From NCBI RefSeq assembly GCF_038502225.1, contig NC_091382.1:15152123-15216122 (forward strand): DNA of 64,000 bases, read 5' to 3'. This DNA comes from Cherax quadricarinatus (taxonomy: Eukaryota; Arthropoda; Malacostraca; Decapoda; Parastacidae). The stretch's first letter is position 1, and every line of letters starts with the position of its first letter. Both the position numbers and the translations under genes were made by a program. Of this stretch, positions 32,577 to 44,963 are shown piece by piece. The notes beneath the pieces were generated by a model. It was not told the DNA's origin. It worked only from the letters and a program-made list of their open reading frames with translations, and did not search any database.

Positions 32577-33633
32577 TGTGGAGAAATTTTCTCCAGGAGG
32601 GGGGTATCAGCCCCTTCAGCCCCTTGCAGCCCTTTCAGCCCTGAGGGGACCAGCCCTCTCAGAAGGAACAAGCATCTTGTTTACTGCTACAGCGAGTAAT
32701 TGATAGCAGATGCAGTATGAGTATGGGACGTGGTCGCTTCGACAGACACTCCTTCCAGTGTTGCAGAGTGTATTTTAATAAGAGACAGTTCATCTCTTAC
32801 CTTAGCAGGACAATTAAGGAAAATCCTGCTCCCACTTTATTTCCATTGTAAAGATAGTGGACATTGTTGTCTATGCTTAAGAAAGCAAGAATCAAACATT
32901 CTGCTTGCTTCCTCGAGGAAGTGGCAAGGAAGCAAAAGTACTATGTCAGCTTTTCCTTTGTGCAAGGGGCAGTGACGGCATGGGGTGCTGTGGCGTCTTC
33001 AGATTACTTTTGACTCTACTGAGAGTGACACTGACGCCAGGATAACCAACAAAGAACTATCTGTGCATTAGTGTGAACAAAGTATCTCATAAAACACAAT
33101 AAACACTTAAGAGAAGTGCGATCAGCTTCTTTAGTGATAAGATTGTGAACAATAAAGACAAATCTTGTGGAACATAGTGTACCAGTGTGCGTATTCCTAG
33201 ACTATGGAAGACGTGGACATCCAAGGACACTTCAGCTTCTATCAAGTCACCAATAACTGTCGAAGGTGTGAAGAACACCATAGCTCACGCTACAAGAGCA
33301 AGGTAGGTTACGAATTTCTTGTAGTACGGGGGACTGCGCAGTTCTTGAGTCGCAAGGAGTTTGTAATCAACCTATAGTCGGCAGTAAGGTGCGGACTTTT
33401 GAGTCCAAACAAGTATGAAATTTGTCAGTAATCAGTCAATGAAATATGCTGACATAACACCCCCTAGGGGTAATTTATAATCTTACAAATTATAAATCTT
33501 TACAGCCCGTTGAGAGATGACTTCGACAGCTTCTCAAGACCTCGTCTGCAGGGGCGGCTGTGCAGGCGATGAGCTGTCTTTCTAAGTTAAGTACAAACTC
33601 TTTAAACTTAGCTGGTAATGCCATTTCTCAACA
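32577..33633 (+). repeat. 3' LTR of the BEL/Pao element
   Basis: Starts TGTGGAG and ends CTCAACA, collinear with the 5' LTR. It is followed by GCCCT, the target duplication. The bases before it are C-rich (GCCGCCCCCCAG), so no clear polypurine tract is seen. Confidence 0.93.
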
Positions 33634-34674
33634 GCCCTCTCAGAAAGGGCAATGGTGTCTTGCCTGCTTCTGTGCCAACAATTTATAATTGATTCCAGAT
33701 GCAATACCAGCGTGTATCATAGTCACACGACTTCCTTGCAAGAGACCACTGTTGCAAGGAGTGTCGTCACACGACTTCCTTGCAAGAAACCACTGTTGCA
33801 AGGAGTGTAGTCACACTACTTCCTTGCAAGAAACCACTGTTGCAAGGAGTGTAGTCACACGACTTCCTTGCAAGAGACCACTGTTGCAAGGAGTGTGGAT
33901 TAATAAGAGAAAATCGATCTCTTACCTTAGCAGGACAATTAAGGAAAATTCTGCAACCATTTATCACCATGTTAAAGATAGCATGCACTGACATCTATGT
34001 CCAGATAGCAAGAATCAAGTATTCTGCATTGCTACATGGTAGAAGTTTGGCAAGCAAGCTTAACCTGCACTTCTGTGTGTTGAGATGCCCAGGAGAAAGG
34101 GCCGACGGAGGGCGCCGCGGGGCAGATTGCTTTTAAACTTCGTCAAGGCAACTTGTGCTTCATGCTGTAATTACAAAAACACTAGTGATCACGCATTTTG
34201 TTAATAAAAGAATCTCCACGAATACAACAGAACAATTACAGAGAAGTGTGATCAGCTTCCTGTAATGACATCACTGTGAAAAAGACAAATTTTGTGGAAC
34301 ATAGTGTACCAGTGCGAGTGTTGAGTATTCCAAGACTGAGTGGAAGACGTGGACATCCAAGGACACTTGAGCTTCTATTAAGTCAATATCTGTCAAAGAT
34401 TCATCCAACACCATAGCTACAAGAGCAAGGTAAGTTTTATATTTAGTTGTCATGCCGGGGACAGCGCAGTTCCAGTGTCACAAGGGGTTCAAAATCATCC
34501 TATAGTCAGCAATCAGATGTGGGCTGTTTAACCCAAACAATTAGAACAAATTAGAACAAATCTCAGTTTCTGAGATACGCTGAATAACACCACCTAGGGG
34601 TAATTATACAACCAATTTGTCATTGACAGTTCACAATTTTTTATATTGCTTGTTTGTATGATAAAACCACAGCA
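33634..34674 (+). mobile_element. Right fragment of the older, diverged LTR
   Basis: Begins GCCCTCTCAGAAAGGGC and follows the LTR sequence to its end with many substitutions and indels, including the CACCTAGGGGTAATTA block. It also carries a private 44-bp minisatellite. It joins to the 16-bp array near 34675. Together with 19915-19964 it made one LTR, probably solo, before the younger element entered. Confidence 0.85.
33722..33896. repeat. 44-bp minisatellite, four copies, inside the older LTR
   Basis: The unit contains AGTCACACGACTTCCTTGCA and CCACTGTTGCAAGGAGTGT; TTGCAAGGA and TCCTTGCAA form an inverted pair in each unit. The corresponding place in the younger LTRs has only one diverged unit. 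Confidence 0.93.
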
Positions 34675-36215
34675 CATGGTAGGTAAACAACATGGTAGGT
34701 AAACAACATGGAAGGTAAACAACATGGTAGGTAAACACTATGGTAGACAACATGGAAGGTAAACACTATGGTAGACAACATGGAAGGTAAACACTATGGT
34801 AAACAACATGGAAGGTAAACAACATGGAAGGTAAACAACATTGTAGGTAAACAACATGGAAGGTAAACACTATGGTAGACAACATGGAGAGTAAACACTA
34901 TGGTAGACAACATGGAAGGTAAACACTATGGTAGACAACATGGAAGGTAAACACTATGGTAGACAACATGGAGAGTAAACACTATGGTAGACAACATGGA
35001 AGGTAAACACATTGGTAGACAACATGGAAGGTAAACACTATGGTAGGCAACATGGAAGGTAAACACTATGGTAGGCAACATGGAAGGTAAACACTATGAT
35101 AGACAACATGGAAGGTAAACACAATGATAGACAACATGGAAGGTAAACACTATGGTAGACAACATGGAAGGTAAACACTATGGTAGACAACATGGAGAGT
35201 AAACACTATGGTAGACAATATAGAAGGTAAACACTATGGTAGACAGCATGGAAGGTAAACACTATGGTAGACAACATGGAGAGTAAACACTATGGTAGAC
35301 AACATGGAAGGTAAACACTGTGGTAGACAACATGGAAGGTAAACACTATGGTAGACAACGTGGAAGGTAAACACTACGGTAAACAACATGGAAGGTAAAC
35401 ACTATGGTAAACAACATGGAAGGTAAACACTGGTAGACAACATGGAAGGTAAACACTGGTAGACAACATGGAAGGTAAACACTATGGTAGACAACGTGGA
35501 AGGTAAACACTATGGTAGGCAACATGGAAGGTAAACACTGTGGTAGACAACATGGAAGGTAAACATTATGGTAGACAACATGGAAGGTAAACACTGTGGT
35601 AGACAACATGGAAGGTAAACACTATGGTAGACAACGTGGAAGGTAAACACTATGGTAAACAACATGGAAGGTAAACACTATGGTAAACAACATGGAAGGT
35701 AAACAGTATGGTAGACAACATGGAAGGTAAACACTGTGGTAGACAACATGGAAGGTAAACATTATGGTAGACAACATGGAAGTTAAACACTATGGTAAAC
35801 AACATGGAAGGTAAACTCTGTGGTAGACAACATGGAAGGTAAACATTATGGTAGACAACATGGAAGTTAAACACTATGGTAAACAACATGGAAGGTAAAC
35901 ACTGTGGTAGACAACATGGAAGGTAAACATTATGGTAGACAACATGGAAAGTAAACATTATGGTAGACAACATGGAAGGTAAACACTGTGGTAGACAACA
36001 TGGAAGGTAAACACTATGGTAGACAACATGGAAGGTAAACATTATGGTAGACAACATGGAAGGTAAACACTATGGTAGACAACATGGAAGGTAAACATTA
36101 TGGTAGACAACATGGAAGGTAAACACTGTGGTAGACAACATGGAAGGTAAACACTGTGGTAGACAACATGGAAGGTAAACACTATGGTAGACAACATGGA
36201 AGGTAAACACCAAAT
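34675..36215. repeat. 28-bp minisatellite array (right block, derived from the 16-mer)
   Basis: The first few units are the 16-mer AAACAACATGGTAGGT. Then a 28-bp unit takes over, GGTAAACACTATGGTAGACA plus ACATGGAA, repeated about 50 times. Each 28-mer looks like one 16-mer plus a shortened one. Long minus-strand readings are artefacts. The array ends about 140 bp from the FN3 exon donor. Confidence 0.94.
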
Positions 36216-36352
36216 AGGAAAAAACACCCTAGAAGATAAACAACATAATATGAGCTCCATAGAGAGTAAACAAGATGAAAGGTAAACAACTAGAGAAGTA
36301 AACATCAATTAAGTTGTAGGAGAGAGAGTAAACACTGCACCTGACATATTAC

Positions 36353-36601
36353 CTGAGTTCAATGTTGTACCGCTGCTGTACGCTGGTAGCGACTCCTCGT
36401 CCTGGTACACAGATATCACAGATATAGTACAAGATTGACAAGGTTGTAAGTTGTTAATGACGACATAAGTTCCATATACTACTTGAGTGTCACTACCAAC
36501 AGTCATGGAGTAGTAGAGAGGTTGTTCATCAGGTGGATCCCATGACACAGTGAGACTTGTCAAACCTGGCGTCACTGTCACGTTCTGTGGTGGACCACGA
36601 C
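36353..36601 (-). CDS. Fibronectin type III exon (host gene, first exon in transcript order here)
   Basis: A 249-bp exon (83 codons) on the minus strand, with an AG acceptor (TGTCACAG) at its start and a GT donor (TCAG/GTAATA) at its end; both junctions are phase 1. It encodes a full FN3 domain: GPPQNVTVTPGLTSLTVSWD with the B-strand Trp, PPDEQPLYYSMTV, and INNLQPCQSCTISVISVYQ ahead of the G strand. The phase matches the exons at 16090-16377 and 1-90, so these three domains splice in register. The product is probably an extracellular tandem-FN3 protein; start, signal peptide and any cytoplasmic domain lie outside the window. Confidence 0.9.
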
Positions 36602-36916
36602 CTGTGACACATAATATTTTAAACATGTTAGTTGTTTATATTATTAATGTTAAAATAGAGATAAAACATTTAGAAATGAGAGACGTAGTTAATGATGATA
36701 TAATTAAATGTATTTCATTAACATTCAGAATTTATTTCATTTATAAGACAAAATATTATCTCTCACAATTTAAAAAAAAAATTAAATGTAAAACTTTTGT
36801 GATTATTCCTGTTCAAAAATTGTCAACGTAATTTTAGTAAAACTATATTAACATGGAAAGAAAACAAAACAGTTAAATGGAACATCTTAATTCCTCATTG
36901 ATGTTGGTTATGTTTA
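36602..36916. other. Intron sequence, no feature recognised
   Basis: AT-rich sequence between the FN3 exon acceptor and the first MITE; nothing supportable. Confidence 0.4.
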
Positions 36917-37266
36917 TGTGGCGCCTAATAGGAAACACTTGCAATTTTGGCTTAAATAGCGACGCTCTTCTTGCCGAATAAGGCAAGCGAAAATTTGTGT
37001 ACACAATTTAGCAAAAGTAATTCTGAGCCTGTCGACAAAAATATATTTCACTGTCTTTGTTTATTATTAAATTATTGTAAACTTATCTAAATTAAATTGT
37101 GCTTGTTATAACAAGGTTAGGAAAGTTTTCTAAAATTCTTTTGGTACAAAATTATTATTTTTTAAAGTAACATAAATGAAAATATATATATATATTTAAA
37201 CGTATAAAACAGAATTTTAGAATTGACTTCTTTCTAATTGACCAGTTTTACCTATTCGGCACGACA
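36917..37266. mobile_element. MITE, copy 1 (TIR TGTSGYGCC...)
   Basis: About 350 bp, with a diverged left end TGTGGCGCCTAATAGG and a right end CCTATTCGGCACGACA. It shares its interior (for example GAAAATTTGTGTA and TTAAACGTATAA) with copy 2 at 41037-41426. There is no ORF. TA dinucleotides flank the ends, consistent with a Tc1/mariner-type target. Confidence 0.78.
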
Positions 37267-37352
37267 TATATATACATATACATTATTACCTGTGTAGTGT
37301 GACCTAAGTGTATGTACAAGTATCAAGATATACCTGTTATCAAGAGGGTTTA

Positions 37353-37613
<261 letters not shown>

Positions 37614-37643
37614 TCTGAAATCACCTGTTTACTGTGATCTTAT

Positions 37644-38625
<982 letters not shown>

Positions 38626-38690
38626 CCTAACCATATTTCTTTTGTTTCCCAGTTTTCTTCTGCATTGAACAAGTCATACATGCTTAAAAT

Positions 38691-38702
38691 TCGACTTAAT
38701 TT
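38691..38702 (+). repeat. 12-bp target duplication (partner 38869-38880)
   Basis: TCGACTTAATTT occurs exactly on both sides of the 166-bp inverted element. Confidence 0.9.
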
Positions 38703-38868
38703 GTAATAATGTTGGTAGAATTACCGACAATATGTAAAGTAAAAGTACGCAAGCGCAACTAATGTGACATTTCGTGTCAACGTTTTGCTCTCCAGGAGCT
38801 TGACAAAGCTCCTGGAGAGCGAAACGTTGACACAAAATGTCACATTAGTTGCACTTGCGTCCTTTTAC
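38703..38868. mobile_element. Miniature head-to-head PLE terminus, family F1
   Basis: Its left part ends like the PLE at 6321 read in reverse (TTACCGACAATATGTAAAG), and it then forms an inverted repeat centred near 38805. Each arm carries the F1 hammerhead-like block (GCTC, loop, GAGC, GAAACGTT). No protein-coding part remains. It looks like the outer ends of the PLE at 3224-6321 with everything internal removed. It has its own 12-bp TSD. Confidence 0.85.
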
Positions 38869-38878
38869 TCGACTTAAT

Positions 38879-38882
<4 letters not shown>

Positions 38883-38952
<70 letters not shown>
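38883..38952. repeat. Poly(A) run of about 70
   Basis: Uninterrupted A tract directly after the target duplication of the miniature PLE and directly before the PLE remnant. Confidence 0.95.
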
Positions 38953-38954
<2 letters not shown>

Positions 38955-39644
38955 AATGAACAAGTTTTACCCAAATCTTGACATCAGAGATCATCACTTT
39001 GATGATTTTACGAGAACTATTCTTCAGAAACATTTCGAAATTACTAAAACACAGGAGAAGGAGGCACTCCAAATGTTGATAAACAAAAAATACTCTTTTA
39101 ATCAGGTCATTCCAACAAAATGTAAACACAGTTTGTTGGATCATTTATATAATAAACTCAGAAGAATTTGTAATGAACTCAAAAACAAACTATAAAGAAA
39201 ATTAGACATTTTAATTGAAAACAGTGATTGGACAAAGCTTAATAATAAAAAATTTTGTAATTAACTTATCAGATGAAGTGTTAGATAAAATACAACGGCT
39301 GTTCTAGGTTTTGGTCTAAGTTTTGCAACTTCAAAAAAACTTAATAGTGTTGAAAATGCAAAAGCCTTTTGTAACTTTGAACAATCTTTTGATTTATCCA
39401 CTGATGAAATTAATATTAGTAAGGGAATGGTATATAACTCTGTGTTAAAACAGAATATTCTTAAGTGACCTCAAAGATTCTTATTAAATATAAAAAATTG
39501 CAACTTACTAAAGCAGATAAAATAAATGCAATAGTAATTATGAAAGAAAATAATTACCAAGATAAAATTAATAATCTGGATGATACTGAAAATTATTCTA
39601 AACTTATTAAGAATCCCTTAGAAACTGTTAACAGTAATTTCAAT

Positions 39645-39942
39645 GATAAATTAGACACATGCGCAACTCTTGGGGATCTTTATCTGGGAAACGTTTCGCC
39701 ACACAGTGGCTTCATTAGTCCATACAAAGGAGAATCGTGAAGAACAGGAGAAGAATGAGGTAATCAGTGCCTCAACCTTGAGTCGATGTGGTCAGTCCAT
39801 CAATCTTGAATAGAATACGGCATATGTGCGGAGAAGCAGCTTATAAACCGTAGGCAGGAGAGGTGCAGCAGTCGTAGGCGGTGTCACATTTGTCCAATGT
39901 CTAATTTATCAACGTGTCGGTTCTCTGAACCATTTATCTATT
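39645..39942. mobile_element. F2-family ribozyme repeat inserted in the PLE remnant
   Basis: A diverged minus-strand F2 unit followed by the start of a plus-strand unit (GTGTCGGTTCTCTGAACCAT). GTAATTTCAAT lies on both sides (39634-39644 and 39943-39953), an 11-bp TSD. It interrupts the PLE reading between the ADKGN-like and HKPG blocks. Confidence 0.8.
39678..39729 (-). ncRNA. Hammerhead-like motif F2, diverged copy
   Basis: Core reads CTAATGA (G5 replaced by A, an essential position), with stem II GCC/GGC and GAAACGTTT intact. Probably inactive. Confidence 0.5.
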
Positions 39943-40199
39943 GTAATTTCAATAAAACAATAGAATTTCTACTGAAAGGCAAAGATGAATTAATTAAAAA
40001 TTGCCTCCACTAATCCATCTCTACCCAATATGTATGGGTTAATAAAAACACACAAACCAGGTAATCCAGTCAGACCAATTATTAGCTCCATAGGTTTAGT
40101 TTCCTATAAATTATCCTGTGCTTTAGTATAACATTTTTGTCTAAGGCTGTGAACAACTGACCTCATTCAATAACTATCGAGTTTGTACAGCCCATAATT

Positions 40200-40720
40200 T
40201 GAGTTATATACAGCATTCCTATCATGTTTCATGAGGGAGGACTCATTATGTTTCTTTCCATGATGGAACTGTTGGGTACAGTTATCTGGACGGTAGCCCA
40301 CCCGGTGGGTGATTACAAGAGGTTAAAGATTGCATTCGACATCTGGCCTGTCCTAATTGAGTACTGGTGTTGGGATAATCTGGTTTCCAGAGGTTTACCT
40401 GTCTGACCAATGTATGAGAGTTTGCAAAATATCTATGGGACCTTGTAGACACAACTGACATTATAAGGTGATGTGTTTTTAATCAGTCTCTATTTCACTG
40501 TCCCAGTGTTTTTTTTAAGTCAGATTTATATTGAGTTTCTTTAGATTCTCCTGCAGGGAGACCAAAATGTCATTTTATGGCAAGACCAATACATTTTTCC
40601 TGTCAGCTGACAGTAGGGCCTTCTCAACGAAATCTCTGGGAATCTCAGTTTTGTATCTATGCTAAATATCTTGTTGATTTCATCGTTTAAATACTTAGGA
40701 GTGCAGATACGCAATCCACA
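40200..40720 (-). pseudogene. PLE remnant, GIY-YIG end in opposite orientation
   Basis: On the minus strand a decayed GIY-YIG domain can be read around 40430-40300: LSYIGQTGKPLETRLSQHQY followed by SIRTGQMSNAIFNL. There are stops and indels. The N-terminal half of a PLE of similar age lies just left on the plus strand, so this may be one rearranged head-to-head element. Confidence 0.7.
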
Positions 40721-40787
40721 CTACAGTATGTCCTCGGACCAAGGGTAACACACCTAGCTTGGCTGGGTGTTTGGTTTTTATAGGATT

Positions 40788-41573
<786 letters not shown>

Positions 41574-41880
41574 ACTCACCTAGTTGAGGTTGCATGGGTC
41601 GAGTCCAAGCTCCTGGCCCCGCCTCTTCACTGGTCGCTACTAGGTCACTCTCCCTGAACCTTGAGCTTTATCATACCTCTCCTTAAAGCTATGTATGGAT
41701 CCTGCCTCCACTACATCGCTTCCCAAACTATTCCACTCCCTGACTACTCTATGGCTAAAGAAGTACTTCCTAACATCCCTGTGATTCATCTGTGTCTTCA
41801 ACTTCCAACTGTGTCACCTTGTTGCTGTGTCCCATCTCTGGAACATCCTGTCTTTGTCCACCTTGTCAACTCCTCTCAGT
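41574..41880 (-). mobile_element. LINE B, copy B0, 3' end only
   Basis: Minus-strand 3' end: the plus strand begins TACTCACCTAGTTGAGGTTG and continues through GCTCCTGGCCCCGCCTCTTC. It is truncated on its 5' side at about 41880, where a GT microsatellite begins. Confidence 0.85.
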
Positions 41881-41919
41881 ATTGTGTGTGTGTGTGTTTG
41901 CAAGTGTGTGTGTGTGTGT
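41881..41919. repeat. (GT)n microsatellite
   Basis: Interrupted GT tract that abuts the 3' end of the next LINE B copy. Confidence 0.93.
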
Positions 41920-41927
41920 GCACTCAC

Positions 41928-43507
41928 CTAATTGTACTCACCTAATTGTGATTGCAGGGGTCGAGACTCAGCTCCTGGCCCTGCCTCTTCACTGATCGCT
42001 ACTAGGTCCTCTCCCTCTGCTTCCTGAGCTTTGTCATACCTCTCCTTAAAACTAAGTATGGTTCCTGCCTCCACTACTTCACTTGCTAGGCTATTCCACT
42101 TCCTGACGACTCCATGACTGAAGAAATACTTCCTAACGTCCCTGTGACTCGTCTGAGTCTTCAGCTTCCAGTTGTGACCCCTTGTTTCTGTGTCCCCTCT
42201 CTGGAACATCCTATCTCTGTCCACCTTGTCTATTCCCCGCAGAATCTTGTATGTCGTTATCATGTCTCCCCTGACCATTCTGTCCTCCAGTGCAGTCAGT
42301 CCGATTTCCCTCAACCTTTCCTCGTACGACATTCCCCTGAGCTTTGGGATTAGCCTTGTTGCAAACCTTTGTACTTTCTCTGACTTCTTGACGTGCTTGA
42401 CCAGGTGTGGGTTCCAGACTGGTGCTGCATACTCCAGTATGGGCCTAACATACACAGTGTACAGTGTCTTGAACGATTCCTTATTAAGGTATCGGAACGC
42501 TATTCTCAGGTTTGCCAGGCACCCGTATGCTGCAGCAGTTATTTGGTTGATGTGTGCCTCCGGTGACGTGCTCGGTGTTATGGTCACCCCAAGGTCTTTC
42601 TCCCTGAGTGAGGTCTGTAGTTTTTGTCCAACTAGCCTATACTCTGTCTGCGGTCTTCTTTGCTCCTCCCAAATCTTCATGACTTTGCATTTGGCATGAT
42701 TGAATTCGAGAAGCCAGTTTCTGGACCACATGTCCAGCCTGTCCAGGTCTCTTTGCAGTCCTGCCTCATCCTCATCCGATTTAATTCTTCTCATCAACTT
42801 CACATCATCTGCAAATAGGGACACTTCAGAGTCTATTCCTTCCATCATGTCATTCGCATATATCAAAATTAGCACTGGTCCTAGAACTGACCCCTGTGGG
42901 ACCCTGTTCGTCAGAGGAGCCCACTGTGATACCTCTTCACGTACCATGACTCGTTGCTGCCTCCCTGTCAGGTTTTCCCTGATCCATTGTAGTGCCCTCC
43001 CTGTTATATGCACCTGATCCTCCAGCTTCTGCACTAATCTCTTGTGGGGAACTGTGCCAAAGGCCATCCTGCAGTCTAGGAAAATGCAATCAACCCACCC
43101 CTCTCTCTCTCGTGTCTTACTTCTGTTACCTTGTCATAAAACTCCAGGAGATTTGTGACACAGGATTTGCCTTCCATAAACCCATGCTGGTTTTCATTTA
43201 TAATCGTGTTCCGTTCCAGGTGTTCCACCACTCTCCTCCTGATAATCTTCTCCATGACTCTGCACACAATACATGTCAGGGACACAGGTCTGTAGTTTAG
43301 CGCCTCATTTCTGTTTCCTTTCTTAAATAAGGGGAATACATTTGCTGTCTTCCATTTCTCAGGTAGTTGCCCAGTTTCAAGGGATGTATTGATGATTGTG
43401 GTTAGTGGCATGCACAGCATCTCCGCTCCTTCTCTAAGGACCCAAAGGTAGATATTGTCCGGTCCAATCGCCTTTGAGGTATCAAGGTCACTTAGCAGCT
43501 TCTGCAC
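41928..43507 (-). pseudogene. LINE B1 reverse transcriptase (frameshifted)
   Basis: Two frames. 43076-43507 carries DTSKAIGPDNIYLWVL, NVFPLFKKGNR, NYRPVSLTCIVCRV and QHGFMEGKSC. 41928-43067 carries the end of block A (MAFGTVPHKRL), TNRVPQGSVLGPVL and the catalytic SLFADDVKL, then the thumb (RPILEYAAPVWNPHL). The split lies in block A. The C-terminus runs to the element 3' end. Confidence 0.85.
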
Positions 43508-43509
43508 CT

Positions 43510-44872
43510 TCTCCTCTGTTCTGTTGTGTGTATGTCATCCAACACTTGTTGGTATATTCCATGTTGGTGTTCCCCTCTGTGCTGTCTTCCAAGAGCCCTT
43601 CCTGTCTCTCCTGTAAATACTTCTTTAAATCTTATGTTGAGCTTCTTGCATACCTCATGATCGTTTCTTGTGAATTCCCCACCTTTTTTCCTCAGCCTGA
43701 TCACCTGGTCATTGATTGTTGTCTTCCTCCTGATGTGGCTATACAGCTTTTTTGGGACTGACTTGACTTTCGATGCTATGTTATTTTCATACTGTGGCTA
43801 GGCCTCCCTCCTTACTTGTGCATACTCGTTTCTGGCTCTTCGACTATCTCCTTATTTTCCTGTTCTTTGCCTTCTGTACTTTTCCCATTTTCTAGTGCAC
43901 TTAATTTTTGCCTCCGTACACCGTCAGGAAAACCAGGGGCTCGTTCTGGTCTTCCCATTATTTTTGTTGCCCTTGAGAACAAACCTTACCTCTGCCTCCT
44001 TGCATTTTGTTATTTCGTATTCCATCATTTCTTTTACTGACTTTCCTACTAGATCTCTGTCCCACTGAACCTCCTGCAAAAAGTTCCTCAAACCTATGTA
44101 GTCCCCCCATTTATAGTCTGGCTTTTCCCATTCAACTCCTGTTACCCTCTCCACTTGTAACTCTACTATGTATTCGAAGCACAGAACCACGTGGTCACTA
44201 GCTCCTAGGGGACTCTCATATGTGATGTCCTCAATGTCTGAACTGCTCAGGGTGAACACAAGGTCCAGTCGTGCTGGTTCATCCTCCCCTCTCTCTCTCT
44301 GGTAGTGTCCTTAACATGTTGATGTATGAGGTTTTCCAGTACCACATCCATCATCTTGACTCTCCATGTTTCGTGACCCCCTTGTGGCCCCAGGTTTTCC
44401 CAGTCGATTTCCATGTGGTTGAAATCACCCATAACCAGTAACTTTGCTCTGCTCGAGTGAGCTCTTCTTGCCACCATAGCCAGTGTGTCCGCCATTGCTC
44501 TTTACATTCCTCTCTTGGCCTCTTGCAGTTCTCTGGTGGATTATACATCACTGCAATGACTACCTTGTGCTCCCCAGACTGAAGTGCATCTACTCTGTAT
44601 TCCCATTCTCTAATCTCGTACATGCCTCCCACTTCCTCAAATTTCCATCATTTTTTTATGAGCAGTGCAACCCCTCCTCCCCCTCTGCTCCTTCTATCTT
44701 TAATCAGGATCTGATATCCAGGTGGGAAGATTGCATCTGTTATTGTCTCAGTGAGTTTCATTTCTGTGACTGCTATGATGTCTGGGGACTTCTCATTGAT
44801 TATTTCATGTCACTCATATTTATTCGTTATTCCATCTGCATTCATGTACCAAACCTTCAACTTCTGTTCTAA
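43510..44872 (-). pseudogene. LINE B1 endonuclease and linker (decayed)
   Basis: Short frames on the minus strand give VWYMNADGITNKYE near 44840, VVIAVMYNPPENCKRP near 44560, LLVMGDFNHMEIDWE near 44440 and LGASDHVVLCF near 44200, which together mark an EEP endonuclease of the LINE B type. Copies B4 and B5 show the intact order. Confidence 0.78.
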
Positions 44873-44963
44873 AACTGTGGTCCTGGGAGAATATTGGGGT
44901 TGGGAGAGCAGGAGCCCTGGCAGGGGCCTATGAGGGGATGCAGTGGGGGTGGGGGCAGAATTC

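Larger units (their letters stand above)
19965..33633 (+). mobile_element. Complete BEL/Pao LTR retrotransposon with nested insertions
   Basis: Two LTRs of 1058 and 1057 bp with TG...CA ends flank gag, protease, RT, RNase H and integrase, in BEL/Pao order. A GCCCT target duplication lies at 19960-19964 and 33634-33638. Two later insertions interrupt it: a LINE in the leader (21159-25656) and a ribozyme-bearing repeat in gag (26626-27957). Without these it would be about 7.8 kb. No envelope-like ORF is present between integrase and the 3' LTR. Several frameshifts make it defective. Confidence 0.93.
38953..40140 (+). pseudogene. PLE remnant, N-terminal half of the ORF (decayed)
   Basis: Frame-shifted pieces spell a PLE N-terminus and early RT: ILQKHFEITKTQEKEAL and KYSFNQVIPTKCKHSLLDHL, then LTKADKINAIVIMKENNY, and after a repeat insertion PNMYGLIKTHKPGNPVRPII with SSIGLVSYKLS. 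ADKGN...VIM and LPK(T/I)HKPGxPxRPI are typical of PLE RTs. Multiple stops exist. It is a different, more AT-rich PLE lineage than the one at 3224-6321. Confidence 0.78.

Noticed and set aside
41661..43300. Plus-strand frames with apparent hydrophobic segments in the LINE B region
   Set aside because: They are antisense shadows of the minus-strand reverse transcriptase.
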